A model generated the notes under the pieces. The model searched no databases, was not told where the DNA came from, and saw only the letters and a program-made list of their open reading frames with translations. Below, piece by piece: positions 40,232 to 50,730 of a stretch of 64,000 nt of DNA. Numbering within the stretch: position 1 is the first letter of the stretch; every line of letters starts with the position of its first letter. The stretch lies in contig CAUYUJ010021170.1 of assembly GCA_963575745.1 (NCBI GenBank), forward strand, positions 974,801 to 1,038,800. The letters run 5' to 3'. The stretch comes from Prorocentrum cordatum (Eukaryota; Sar; Dinophyceae; Prorocentrales; Prorocentraceae). The translations under genes and the position numbers were made by a program.

Positions 40232-41774
40232 TCATTTCTTCTCGATCAAGTTCAGGATCCTCGCAGCTTCTCGCCCGAGAGGTCCTTTCGGGGCTGGGCC
40301 AATCAACTGCTCCGCCCTCCCCTGGTCCTCCTCGTAGTTGAGCCACCAGAATATCAGCTCCCTCGCCAACATGCCAGGCTCTTTGTAGCCGAAGGCGAAG
40401 GTCAGCCGCCCTTTCTTCATCTGCTGCTGCTGGCTCGAGGAGCCACTCGTCTCGGTCTTCCGCCCCTTGTGCTTCCGATGCCGAAAATGCAGCGCGTGAT
40501 TGCCCGCGGTCTGTGGGGCGGCGCTCTGGATGTACTTCGCGAAGTACCCGTTGAACTTATTGGCCTCCGTCTCAGCGTACTCCTCTTTGCCGCCCTGGAT
40601 GAACCTCTTCACGTTGGTGACGAGGTTGAGGCAGACCGCGGCCCACAACTGTACGCGCGGGGGCCCACGAGCGCGAAAGTCTACCTTTTCGCCTGCCCGT
40701 TGACGTTCTTTCATCTGCCTGGACATCTCGTCGTACTTGAGCCCTGAGTCGATCATGAGCTGAGTGGCCCCGTCGCTGGTCTCGAGGGGCCCCCGCGCCT
40801 GGTGAACCGCGCCTGCTAAGTTGGCGAGCTCTCGCGCCGAGGTGAGGCACAGCTTGGTGGGGAAGAGCATGAGGGCCTTGGTGAAGTCCTTCTCGTTCCT
40901 GTCGCCCTTGGCCCCGCCCTTGGCGTGCTTCGACGGCTTTTCCTCCGAGCCTGGGCCCTCGCCCGCCCCCCTCTTCGTCTCCGACATGGCCTGCGTCCAC
41001 GCGGGCGGCGTGAGCTCCGCCATAAGCCGCGGAGTGCCCACGAATCTGACGGGTCCGCGGGGGCACAGGGCCAGGCAAGCGGCTGCGTAGATGTTGGCAT
41101 AGTGCGTCTAAGTCTGAAGCTTCTACATCACACTGAGGACACGACAATGACGATGGAGGTTCAAGAGGGCAAAACGTTCTGCCCCCACCGAATCGACCGT
41201 GTCCCCGTCGCACAGCAAGCGCAAGATGCCGAGCGGCACATGCCCTGTCCCAGAAAATCTCCCTGCATCTGATACATGTGTTACTGGGGGTGAGCACGCG
41301 GCACAGGGGGCGCAGCGAGTGGTGGGGCCACATATGTGCCATCAAGCCCTTGCGCGTGGTGAACTCCTCCTCGCATCCCTCGAACTGGCAACGATAACGT
41401 GTTTCGAGTTCGGGAGATTCTTGTGTCTCATGATCACGGCCATCCCCATTTCCCACCTCACCTTTCAGACCAGGGGGGGCGATAGTCACTCCAAAGCAAC
41501 AGCTCCGCATCACAGTGAAACCGATGTTCAAAAGCTCGCGGCGCACCTCGGGGTCCCACGCGAGGCCAGGGCGATCTGCAAGAGCTCCCAGCACATCCCC
41601 CGAATCTCGCATGAGCCCCCGTGCCCAGTAGATGTCCCAAGGGACCCTGCGAGCCCAGGGGGAGGCCTTGGGGGTCCGGTATCCGTCGACGAGGGGCGCC
41701 CCCCCGACTCGAAACGCACTTCCCCGAAAAGGGCCGAGAACAGCTGGGTGTGACTGGCGGGGTGGGCAGCCCAA
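40232..41774 (-). pseudogene. LINE-4 (older element): three C2H2-like fingers and tail
   Basis: The frame from 41774 contains YRCQFEGCEEEFTTRKGLMAH, then CIRCREIFWDRACAARHLA, then LSCPQCDVEASDLDALCQH. A frameshift near 41000 leads into the frame 41041-40232, which carries KDFTKALMLFPTKLCLTSARELANLAGAV. This looks like the tail region found after the fingers in LINE-1. The terminal stop is at 40232. The domain order RT, fingers, tail supports one LINE continuing from 42893. Confidence 0.65.
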
Positions 41775-43427
41775 GACTTATACCAGTTGAGTCGACGAAT
41801 GCCCAGCCCCACCGAGGTCTCACAAATCCGCAAGCGTTTTAGCACGGCCTGGTTGGACATCCCCTGACTGCGCCAGTTGAAGTAGCCCAACGTGCACGGC
41901 CTCGCATGCACGCGCGGGCAAAATGAGCAATAGTAGCATCCAGGCGGGCGCTCTGCTGCTTCGCGAGCAAGAACGCCCCCATTCCACATGGAGCCGAATT
42001 CTGCACAAGGGAGAAGAAGATCGCCCGAGTAAGCTCCCAGGGGAGGGCCAGCGCCCAGAAACCGCCCAGGGAGAAGAAAGCCGAACGTGCAGCCCGATGT
42101 CGTCTGATCACCTCCTGACTCGAAGACTGAGACATGGAAACGTAGGGCCCCAGGTACCGCACCCCCCCCCCCCCCCCCCCTTCAGAGCCCCAGAAATGAG
42201 AGCCCATCCAGGCCCACGAAGCCAACGACGACAAGCCATGGCCCCCTCCCCCTCCAGCCAGACCGCCAGCTCTTGTTTCCCCCGATTCTGTTGGTACCCA
42301 CACTCCTGGAGGTGAGAGTCTAGCAAATCGTCTGACGAGCGCAACTTGGCGAGGAAGGGGCCCATGAGGTCGCCCTGAGCGATCAGGGTGTAGCGATAAA
42401 GGTCGTCCGCATACTTAAAGAAGCTGAGATCAACTTCCTGACCTTGCCATTCAGCGCGTAAGAGGTGCAAAGATGGGTCAGCGGCACGGAGCGACTCCGC
42501 CCACTGCTGCACACGGCGCTGAAACGTAGCCGAGAACGCTGCAACCATGAACGGATCTCCCATCGCTCCTCCCACCCTGGTCTTGACCGCCACATCCCCC
42601 TCATCACTAGGTAGTAAAACCACAGCATCACGATAGCGTTTCTTACGCAGCAGTAAATTCTCATCAGAAGCGTGTAGGGCCATGCTCGTACCCATGGCCG
42701 TCCAGGAGGTGCTACCAAACGCATTACTCATATCCTTGAGACTAGCCCCAAAGCTCCATCCCGCCTGTCGGAATCTCCACCCAATCACCTGAGATGCCAA
42801 GACAGCCCCTTCCCGACGACGATGCCTCTGGAACCCATAGTCCTCAGGGGGGAGCTCATTGGGGAGGAGATCGGCGAAGAAAGCTTTGCCCACGACGGGG
42901 AGGACGTGGACCGCGCGTTTGCCGAGGCCCAGGCTGGGCCGACTTGTGTAGAGCGCATCCCCGACTAGTACCCCAATAGAGAGGGGCCATGTCTGTAATT
43001 ATTGAATTCGCACCTTCATGAAAGCGTCGAGTAGCACCTCAAAAAAGAAAGTCGGCTCCACCGGTGCACGTTGAGCGCCGAGGCCAGCGCGTAGACCCTC
43101 CAGGCCCGCATCGGGGTGCAACATCTGCCACGAGAGCTCCAGCGGGGCGGTGCCGTCTGGGACGGCCCGTCTCTTGGATGCTTTGCGCACATACTTTCGG
43201 AAGCGTTTGATGTCCTCCAAAGCCAGTTCCCTGAAGCGGGGATCGTAACGGGCAATGTCATAAATCTTGGCCAGATCAAGGTCGTCCCTCTGGCTTCGCC
43301 ACTGCTGCAAATCGATAGGGATGACTTTCATGCCCCCCTCCCCTCCAGAATCGGAATCGGAATCGGAATCGGCCTTGCCAGGGTGAGCCGCGAGGGCCCG
43401 GCAAGTTGGCACCGGGGCGCCAGCCAC
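41528..43427 (-). pseudogene. LINE-4 (older element): reverse transcriptase
   Basis: The frame 43427-42999 holds the pre-RT helix region (ALEDIKRFRKYVRKASKRRAVPDG) and ends LLDAFMKVRIQ. After a break, 42893-42108 carries GKAFFADLL, the motif-A equivalent LKDMSNAFGST, motif B GGAMGDPFMVAAFS and motif C YADD. A C18 run (plus strand, 42163-42181) falls where the frame becomes glycine-rich, and the thumb region continues in two further frames to 41528. Catalytic Asp residues remain but the frame is broken at least three times. Confidence 0.75.
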
Positions 43428-43504
43428 ATGTGAAACGTGGAAGACGGCGGAAAGAAAACGACGCCTGGCCGCACAGTTGCGTCGGTCTGCGCGGCAGCCG
43501 GGTC

Positions 43505-43558
43505 AGAGGAGGAGGAGGAGGAGGAGGAGGAGGAGGAGGAGGAGGAGGAGGAGGCGGG
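43505..43558. repeat. (CTC)n tail of LINE-5 (GGA on plus strand)
   Basis: About 54 bp of pure GGA on the plus strand, reading CTC in the LINE-5 sense. It lies about 40 bp after the LINE-5 ORF2 C-terminal stop. I interpret it as the element's simple-repeat 3' tail. Confidence 0.7.
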
Positions 43559-43595
43559 GAGAGTGGAAAACAACAATCATCATGTGGGGAAGCCT

Positions 43596-43724
43596 TCACT
43601 CACAGAACGACCTTTCATATGTGGCCCAGTTGGGCGTGCGGGCTGCTTCCAGCATGTCGTTCAGAGTTGCTGTGTCTTCACGAACATGTGTTCTGAAATG
43701 TGCCAAAAGATCATCTAACCATTG
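43596..43724 (-). pseudogene. LINE-5 ORF2 C-terminal end, out of frame by one base
   Basis: ORF2 stops at 43711 just after an A7 run (T7 at 43725-43731 on plus). In the neighbouring frame the sequence continues QWLDDLLAHFRTHV and ends WATYERSFCE at 43596. This matches the usual LINE C-terminus (GRKKQW-DD). One A fewer in the run would join the two. Confidence 0.75.
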
Positions 43725-46700
43725 TTTTTTTCTGCCGCCCTTGCCGTCGATGAGCTTGTCGAGGGAGCACTTGGTCTGGATTCCATAGCAAAACAATCTT
43801 CGCCCATTCTGCTCCAGAGAGGGCGGCGATGCGGGAGACCCATCTCCATCGTCGCCGCTGGACTTCTGCAACCCAGTCCGCGGCGCCCAACTTCGCGAGT
43901 TGATGCTCGGCGTAATGCGTGGAGCGTCGTATCCAGTCGACCCACGGCTCCATTTCGATATCTACATCGACAATGTCATCGGCAATCTGGTCGGGCGGGG
44001 AAGAGGGATTGGATGCGACGTCGCTCCCTGATGATCGCGATGATGCAAGACGCGGGGTAACGGGGGCATGTGCAACATCTTCATGGGCCGGACTCGTCAC
44101 AGGCACGGCACGCAATGCCTGTTCGAGGCCCCGTCGCGGCACTTGGACTATCATGCGCAGCATCTGCCTGTGAGTGCGTCGAAGCCGTCCCAAGACATCT
44201 ACCGTGGGGACCCAGGCTTCGCATCCGCAAAGAACTGTAGGGGCAACGCAGGCGTTGAAGAGTTTCAAGCGGCTCGCCAAGGAATAAGTTCTAGAAGTGA
44301 GCTCCTGCTTTAGTACGTGGAATTTCCGCCATCCAATTTTGATCCGGTTCTCCACCTCGGCCATGTTGGCGTCGCTGAACTGCAACTTCCTGCCAAGATA
44401 CTTGGTTGACTTATATCCCGGCAACACTTCGATCGTCATGTCGCCGATGGTCACATAACTGTCCAATTTCCGACGTCGTGAAACAGGAAATCCATTACAT
44501 AAGATTTTAGTTTTGTCTGGGTGAAGCTGCAGTCCCACTTCTGCGGCCTCTGTGCGCAAGTCGACAATCATGGTCTTGATGTGCGTAAAAGACGTCGCTG
44601 CCAAGAGGAGATCATCAGCAAAACGTAAATTGGTTAGCCTCTCGCCTACGTGGCTGACCGGAACACCTATTGATGACGCCCGCCATTTAGATTTTGCTCT
44701 GCGTAATACTGCTTCCGATACAGCGTTGAACAATAAAGAACTAAGCGGGTCGCCTTGTTTGACGCCACGTTGGATGCTGAACGTCTTGCTGGTTCTGTCT
44801 GTTTTCACGGCTCCCGATTGCTTCTGGTATAACTTGGCGAGGACGTCAATGTAGCACGGCGGGACACCTTGGTTCTGTAATGCACTCCAAATACTCGAAT
44901 GTGTGACACTGTCAAACGCCTTCTTGAAATCGACTGCCGCGAAATATAATGGCATTTGCCATTCCTCCGTAGCTTCTTGAAGCATCGTAGTTGTGAACAG
45001 GTGATCTGTCGTACTGCGCCGCGGTCTAAAACCAGCTTGGTCCGCGCACTGTTGATCGCCAAGGATACGGCACAATCTGTTGTACAACAATCGTGAAAAG
45101 ACTTTGTATAATACCGGTACGCTGGCAATAGGGCGGTAGTTGTTCGGCAGCTGGGGGTCGCCACTTTTGAAGAGCACTTTGATGACAGTATGCTCCCAAC
45201 CTGCTGGCGTGGGAGCGTCTGGCTTGATGACGTTGTTGTGCAAGTCGAGCAGACACCGTCGCAGTAGACCACCGCCTTTCTTCAGCATCTCTGCCACTAT
45301 GCCGTTCTGGTCAGCTGCCTTGTTGTTTTTGAGCCCACGTAAAACATGATCCAACTCATCTCCCGTAAAATCCGGCATGATAGCGTCTGCGCTGAAATCC
45401 TGTTTGTACGGATTGCCATTCTTATGAATATCTTGGTAAAGAGCCTGGTAAAAGTCAGCGAAAACGTTTGCGATGCTCTGCCGGTCCCGAACTATATTCC
45501 CACCTTGGGATGCCATCTCTGTTATGAATTCCTTGTGCTTGCTCGACTTCATGCCAGAGATGCTCTTGAGGCCCTGAATTTTCTGGAGAATTTCGTCGAT
45601 TGCCGTTCGTCTGCAAGCTCTCTTGATAGCACGGGTCTCCTTCTTGATCAATTTGCTCAAATGCCGCCGGGTAGGAAAATCTGTCATAGGCGTGTCGCGG
45701 CGTCTCTGCATGAGCGCACGCACGGTTTCAGATGCAAGTCGGCTCGTGCTTCCGGTCTCCTCTCTTTGGGACGCATGTTGGAGTGCATCTCTGAGCTGTT
45801 CTTCAATAATCTCGCAAGTGATCTGGAGGCGACTGTACGCGAGCACGTGCTCCAAGCGATCGGTGAGCGTGTTCACATAGCTGTCGATACTACATGGTGG
45901 CCACTTTGGAATGTTGTTCTTGGACTTCGGACTCCGCTTCGTCGTAGTCTCCTTCCTCTCCGGGGCCAAAGGCAAAGATAATTGGAGACGAAGTGCGCGA
46001 TGATCTGAACCAAGATCAAGATCAAGAACGGCTTCACAATCCCGGACAGTGGCCCAAACGGGCTTGCTAGCCAAGAAGTAGTCAAGTTGTTTATTATCCC
46101 TTTGTGGCGAGATGTAGGTATAGAGCTGGTGGTCATGTTTGTAAAAGAACGTGTTCAATATTCTTAGTCGCGTGGAGGCCGCCCATTGCTTCAACCAGAG
46201 GCCCCGGACATTCGTGTCGCCATAAGCATACTGCCCCACCACGCGCTTGGCGTCTTCCTCGGTCTGCTGGCCCACTTTCGCGTTGCAGTCGGTCCCTATA
46301 ATCATCATGCGCTTCTCCTTTTGGGCTTCTTGGCTGATGCACTTCAGAATGTCGTAAACTTGTTGAACATGCTTATCTGCGTAACCACCGTGAGGAAAAT
46401 ATGCAGTAACAACTCGAAAACGATGACGTCCACTCCCAACGTCGACATAAGCAATGCGCTCATTCACAGGATGGAAGGCTTGTACTTGATGTACCCATCT
46501 GCGATGAACTACGATCCCCACGCCTCTATGGTTGTCTGTATGTCCACATCCCATAAATGCATGACCCTCGCTTGTGGTCCAGAACTCGCTTTTGACAGTC
46601 CGCCACGTCTCATTGAGGGTCAAGAAATCCCATTCGAGAGTAGATAATTCGGAGAACAACTCGCCCATCCGGTCTCCATTGCTCAGGCCTCGAGCGTTCT

Positions 46701-47157
46701 TGTGATAGATCGTGCAAGTATCATGGGAGCGAGAGTCTGGATAGAACGATAAGGCACGTGAGGGTGAAGGCAATGAAGATGAGCATGAGGAAACTGATGA
46801 ATGTGGAGATGAAGGAATACAAGGAGCTTCTGAAATCGTAGGAATATTGGTGCGACAACGCATGGCTGCCACAGAGAAGTCGCCAGCAACGTCTTTATAC
46901 GTACCGCGTCCCCCCCCCTTCGTGGTGAACGTACTTGTAGTGGTACTGCCGGCACGCAGGCCGTCCCTCTTACAAGGTCTCGTGAAGGAGTCAGATTTGC
47001 CACGCTGGCTCAGGTCTCGCTTTGAAAGCTTCCCGAAACGCGTGGGCAATAGCATCCTTGTCAATCGTATATTTCGCAACCCCACTGTAATTCCAGAGTA
47101 GCTTGGTAGGCCCGTCCCCGGGGGCGGGCTCGATTTTGAGAATCGGGCCCCAGTCAA
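43711..47157 (-). CDS. LINE-5 ORF2: endonuclease and reverse transcriptase
   Basis: The open frame spans 1,148 codons; its first codons overlap ORF1 in a different frame, and the real start is not fixed. The EEP endonuclease begins near TCTIYHKNARGLS. It shows LNETWR (catalytic Glu), AYFPHGG, IGTDCNAKVG, KQLDYFLAS and SDHRALRL, so all blocks are present. The RT has LPNNYRPIASVPV, ADQAGFRPRRSTTD, motif A AVDFKKAFDSV, motif B GVKQGDPLSSLLFN, motif C FADDLLLAA, LHPDKTKIL and STKYLGRKL. Every catalytic residue is intact. Function: nicks the target and copies LINE RNA into DNA by target-primed reverse transcription. The C-terminus is cut short by one frameshift. Confidence 0.9.
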   Translation of the reverse strand: MTGARFSKSSPPPGTGLPSYSGITVGLRNIRLTRMLLPTRFGKLSKRDLSQRGKSDSFTRPCKRDGLRAGSTTTSTFTTKGGGRGTYKDVAGDFSVAAMRCRTNIPTISEAPCIPSSPHSSVSSCSSSLPSPSRALSFYPDSRSHDTCTIYHKNARGLSNGDRMGELFSELSTLEWDFLTLNETWRTVKSEFWTTSEGHAFMGCGHTDNHRGVGIVVHRRWVHQVQAFHPVNERIAYVDVGSGRHRFRVVTAYFPHGGYADKHVQQVYDILKCISQEAQKEKRMMIIGTDCNAKVGQQTEEDAKRVVGQYAYGDTNVRGLWLKQWAASTRLRILNTFFYKHDHQLYTYISPQRDNKQLDYFLASKPVWATVRDCEAVLDLDLGSDHRALRLQLSLPLAPERKETTTKRSPKSKNNIPKWPPCSIDSYVNTLTDRLEHVLAYSRLQITCEIIEEQLRDALQHASQREETGSTSRLASETVRALMQRRRDTPMTDFPTRRHLSKLIKKETRAIKRACRRTAIDEILQKIQGLKSISGMKSSKHKEFITEMASQGGNIVRDRQSIANVFADFYQALYQDIHKNGNPYKQDFSADAIMPDFTGDELDHVLRGLKNNKAADQNGIVAEMLKKGGGLLRRCLLDLHNNVIKPDAPTPAGWEHTVIKVLFKSGDPQLPNNYRPIASVPVLYKVFSRLLYNRLCRILGDQQCADQAGFRPRRSTTDHLFTTTMLQEATEEWQMPLYFAAVDFKKAFDSVTHSSIWSALQNQGVPPCYIDVLAKLYQKQSGAVKTDRTSKTFSIQRGVKQGDPLSSLLFNAVSEAVLRRAKSKWRASSIGVPVSHVGERLTNLRFADDLLLAATSFTHIKTMIVDLRTEAAEVGLQLHPDKTKILCNGFPVSRRRKLDSYVTIGDMTIEVLPGYKSTKYLGRKLQFSDANMAEVENRIKIGWRKFHVLKQELTSRTYSLASRLKLFNACVAPTVLCGCEAWVPTVDVLGRLRRTHRQMLRMIVQVPRRGLEQALRAVPVTSPAHEDVAHAPVTPRLASSRSSGSDVASNPSSPPDQIADDIVDVDIEMEPWVDWIRRSTHYAEHQLAKLGAADWVAEVQRRRWRWVSRIAALSGAEWAKIVLLWNPDQVLPRQAHRRQGRQKKTMVR

Positions 47158-47962
47158 CCGAGACGGTCCCCCTGTGTTTGTCTGCCCTCCATGGCAACTG
47201 AGAATGCTGGAGCTTCATGATGTCGAACGCCTTCCTCGTCTGGATTTCGGTCTTAATCTGTTTGCCGTTCTTGTCCAAGGAGATGTACAAATTCTTCAAC
47301 TCCCCCGTAACGGTCTGGACACGAAAGTCTCTCCACTTGCCATGGTTGCGGAGTAAATCATATGCTTTTTGAACTCGTCGCGATGCTAAGCCGGATGCCC
47401 CTTTGAATCGGAGCGTAAAGCGTTTAGCAGGCGTAGTACCTTCAATTGTCCATTGGTCGCGTTGGATGCCCAACTCACCAATCCACTCTTCTATGGACTT
47501 GAGGGCCTCTGTGGTGGTGAAGAGCTCCGCGCAAGACAGCTTGAAGATAGTTGGGCCCAAGTCCCGCTCCCAATTCGACCCATTCGTAGGTAAAGGGGTG
47601 GGAATGGAAGCTTCGGCCTCGGCAATGATCTTCAGAATCTTCTCGATGGAGGCTTGCATCTCTTTTTGATCCTGTTGTAGTGCAGTCTGCTTAGCGCTCA
47701 GGTCGCCCATCTGCGTCTCGAGCTGCACGAAGCGCCGGTCCTGCATCTCCGCCATCTTCTTGATCGCAGACGTAGTTGATTGTAGAAACTCTTTCGAAGC
47801 CTGTTTGACGTTCGATTGCACAATCGTGTCAAAATCTCCTCGAAGACTGTTCAAAATTGTGTCGAGCTCCGACCGTGTTACGACCAGATCGGCTGCATCT
47901 TCAATTTCTTCTGCTTCATCGTTGCCCCTTCCACGCTTCGAAAGTACCTGACGTCTAGCCAT
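46991..47962 (-). CDS. LINE-5 ORF1: coiled-coil ORF1p-like protein
   Basis: A 323-residue frame with a clear ATG at 47962. Residues 1-30 are basic and acidic low complexity. About 30-115 forms a likely coiled coil (LETQMGDLSAKQTALQQDQKEM). The remainder is a compact domain with FTLRFKGASGLASRRVQKA and GPTKLLWNYSGVAKYTI, ending ARPEPAWQI. Position, size and architecture fit a LINE ORF1 RNA-binding trimer protein. I do not recognise it at family level beyond that. The frame is undamaged. Confidence 0.75.
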   Translation of the reverse strand: MARRQVLSKRGRGNDEAEEIEDAADLVVTRSELDTILNSLRGDFDTIVQSNVKQASKEFLQSTTSAIKKMAEMQDRRFVQLETQMGDLSAKQTALQQDQKEMQASIEKILKIIAEAEASIPTPLPTNGSNWERDLGPTIFKLSCAELFTTTEALKSIEEWIGELGIQRDQWTIEGTTPAKRFTLRFKGASGLASRRVQKAYDLLRNHGKWRDFRVQTVTGELKNLYISLDKNGKQIKTEIQTRKAFDIMKLQHSQLPWRADKHRGTVSVDWGPILKIEPAPGDGPTKLLWNYSGVAKYTIDKDAIAHAFREAFKARPEPAWQI

Positions 47963-48125
47963 CTGATCGAAGAAGGGTTATATCCACCGACAAAGCAAGA
48001 GAGATGTGAAATCTGATGATGGTAAGAGTAAGTTCTGGGAAATGGGATTGTAGGGTATGGGATTGTAGGGTATGAGGAAGTTGAGAAAGGTTGCGCCTAG
48101 AAACAAGCCAGCCCTTGGCGAAACC

Positions 48126-48151
48126 CTTGAGCCCTTGAGCCCTTGAGCCAA
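48126..48151 (-). promoter_or_regulatory. Candidate spliced-leader relic, three copies
   Basis: On the minus strand it reads TTGGCTCAAG, then GGCTCAAG twice, head to tail. The dinoflagellate spliced leader ends TTTTGGCTCAAG. The match is 10 bases, about 165 nt upstream of the LINE-5 ORF1 ATG, where a full-length trans-spliced LINE transcript would begin. Confidence 0.45.
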
Positions 48152-49630
48152 CATCGAAACACTCCTGACAGAGAGATCGGGGTGGCTCCAAAGCGTCTGC
48201 CATCGCGTTTTTTTGAAGAGAACCTACAACGAGCCGCTCTCCTCGCACACCCCATCGCCTCCGAGATATTTATTCTAGCCCATGCCGCGCTGGAAGCCTG
48301 AACAAAAGAAGCCCTCTCCGCCCTCGCGTGGCGTTGTCTAAGCAGACGCATGCACTGCGAATCCTCGCGGAGCTCCCCCTCGACCGCCGGCAAATCCGTG
48401 GCTTGCATGCGAGGAGCGCGCAACTCAATGCGCTTCTTCAGCAGCTCACGGCGCAGCGCGGCCCAATGGGAGTAATCGCGCGGCACGCCCGTATCTTCGC
48501 AAAATAGTTCCGACCCCACCTCCACCAATCCCTGCTCTAGAAACTCAAAACAGTGATCTGGAGCACCCTGATCATGGGCCCGTATCCGATCCTCCTCCCG
48601 TTCCCGCATCCACTGCCCCACTCCTTCCACAAAGGCGATGCGCTGAGATCCAGAGCGGGCAGCAAGCATAAGAGAGGAGGTATTCCAGCGAGCCCGCTGG
48701 ACAGGGACACATTCCTGGGGTCCTTTGGGATGATGTAGCTCCAAGTAGAGGGGGGCGTGATCTCCGGGGGGGTGGGGGGGGGGGGGGGGGGGGGGCGTCC
48801 ACTCTGGGCTCGCAACTGCGCGCCGATCCTTCGCGAAGTATGGCATCGAGCCAGGCGGGCGCCCCACCCCTGCGGGATAAACAGGAAGTCGATCAAACTC
48901 GAGGGCCCTTCGGGTCCATCACCGTAAAAAGTTGGATCAAGAGATCAAGAGGGCCCAAGGTATTCGCCGCAGGCAAGTGATGCTGCTCCAGCAGGTGTGC
49001 CACCGACTCTCCTGCTCCCTGCCCCCGCCTCTCCCTCGCACGTGTCTGACCCACCGCACTGCTGCCATGCTCCTCCCACTTCCCCTCGACGCGACGACTG
49101 CCGAGCTCATCGTTCAAATCGGCAAAGAAAATAAGCAAACAACGTGATGGAAGTTGGTCGGGACACTCTCGCCACCGCTGGGTCATCCTGGCGACCGTCT
49201 GCGTGTACTTCGGGCCCGCCCCTTTCCCTCGAGGTTGAGGAGGATAGTAGAGAACCCCAACACACACGTCTACGATGTTGCGTCGAATGCGAGCGGCGAG
49301 ACAACGACCCCAGAGCTCGGGCGGGCTGGAGAACACACGACGCACATGATGGCCTCGAAACTCTCGGCCTAGTAGGATGGAAACGCCAGCGCTACGATGA
49401 GTGTATAAACCTGATGCTACTGCTGCTTCAAGAACCACTCTTCCCTCCACCTTTCGTTGAAGCACCTGTTCCGACTCCCTGCACACGTTCTGGGTTCCCG
49501 CCAACAAAGTGAAGTCCATGTTCTTCGTGCAGGCGGCGGTCTCCTGGAGTCGGCTGCCAGTGCCCCACATGGGGTTCCATCCGAGCACCCGTAACCTTGA
49601 CATGGTCGGCGGCGCCCCATCATCTCGCAA
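48152..49630 (-). pseudogene. LINE-4 (older element): endonuclease and linker
   Basis: The frame 49630-48893 begins RLRVLGWNPMWGTGSRLQE and carries LLAGTQN, LYYPPQPRG and IFFADLNDELG (D-x-N block). It continues in the next frame as SSLIDFLFIPQGWGARL, the late EEP block. The frame 48867-48152 holds the linker ALRRELLKKRIELRAPRM and the region before the RT. A G-rich homopolymer region of about 30 bp at 48768-48796 damages the frame. The RT half of the same element lies at 43427 and below, beyond LINE-5. Confidence 0.7.
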
Positions 49631-49707
49631 CGGCCGCGCGGCCGTGGGTGCCTGGAGGCATTGAATTCGCGTGCCTCTGGCCCGAAGTCCTGGAACCCTC
49701 GAACCCA

Positions 49708-50170
49708 GGGGCTAGGAGGAGGAGAAGGAGGAGGAGGAGGAGGAGGAGGAGGAGGAGGAGGAGGAGGAGGGGAACGACGATGAGGAGGGGGATGGGGAGG
49801 GGGGCGAGGAGGAGGATGAGGACAAGGAGGAGGAGAAGGAGGAGGAAGGGGACGAAGAGGAGGAGGAGGAGGAGGAGGAGGAGGACGAGGATGAATAGAA
49901 GGGCGAGGAGGATGACAAGGATCAGGAGGACGAGGGGGAGGGCGACGATGAGGCAGGAGGAGGAGGAAGAGGCAGGAGATGGAAGGGAGGAGTTGGAAGG
50001 AGCGGAAGGGAATGGAAATGGAGCATACATCAGTGGGGAGAGGCGGATAGAAATTGGAATGGGGACAGGAGCGAGGTGGAGGGAGGCGGGGAAGGGAAAC
50101 AAGGAGGGGAGGGGGAAAGGAGGGGGAGCGGGGAGGCGACAGCGAGGGGCTGAAGGGGAAACTGGGAGAG
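49708..50170. repeat. (GGA)n array and purine-rich extension
   Basis: Pure GGA repeats to about 49880, then a purine-rich degenerate continuation. It directly abuts the 5' end of LINE-4. Confidence 0.9.
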
Positions 50171-50394
50171 GAGATGGAGCACGCAGCCGATGCTCAGCGC
50201 TCCATGACATGAATTACGCTCCGCGGTGGGGGGCCCGAACCCGAAGAACGCGAGGGCACAACGCGCGCCGCCTGCGGTATCGCAGACGAGGCGGATGCTT
50301 TCCAGCAGTTGTTGTTTCGTGTGTTTCTGTTGTTCGTTTCTGCCGTAATGGTTTCCACATTTTGCTTCTCACTCCGGCGATGACAAAGGATGAA

Positions 50395-50398
50395 GATA

Positions 50399-50430
<32 letters not shown>

Positions 50431-50730
50431 GGGTATTCCGTGACATGCCCCAGAGGGTGCTCCGTGATATGCCCCCGAGGGTGTGACGTTATTGCGTGGC
50501 AAGGGGGGGGATCGGAGGAGGAGGACGAGGAGGAGGAAACTGAAAAAGAGAAGGAGGACAACGGATGAAGACAACGAGGACGGCGACGACGACGACGATG
50601 ACGAGGGGTAAGTATTCCGTGACATGCCCGAAAGGTATTCCGTGGCATGACCCGTGGTTTCCGCATGTTGCTTTTCACTCCAAGGGAAAACGATGGAAGA
50701 AGGGGTACGGAGATTCCGTGACATGTCTAC
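50395..50730. repeat. (GAC)n and ATTCCGTGACATG repeats
   Basis: GACGACGAC runs at about 50400-50430 and 50585-50605 are each followed by GGGGTA and ATTCCGTGACATGCCC. The ATTCCGTG-CATG word occurs at 50444, 50623, 50638 and 50711, with a diverged copy near 50460. This is a compound duplication. Confidence 0.7.

Larger units (their letters stand above)
43505..48151 (-). mobile_element. LINE-5: nearly intact two-ORF non-LTR retrotransposon
   Basis: A 4.6-kb element with ORF1 (47962-46991), ORF2 (about 47157-43711, continuing to 43596 after one frameshift) and a CTC tail. The 5' leader holds a 15-bp tandem pair (TACAATCCCATACCC words near 48043-48070). It starts at a CTTGAGCC triplet that matches the end of the dinoflagellate spliced leader. 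It lies inside the older LINE-4 in the same orientation. No target duplication was resolved. Confidence 0.8.

Noticed and set aside
40730-40745. CTTGAGCC word as a spliced-leader relic
   Set aside because: It encodes part of the LINE-4 tail (GLKYDEM) and is a single copy.
43505-48151. Target-site duplication for LINE-5
   Set aside because: Sequence before 48152 and after the CTC tail was compared; only weak CTCTG similarity was seen, not enough to call.
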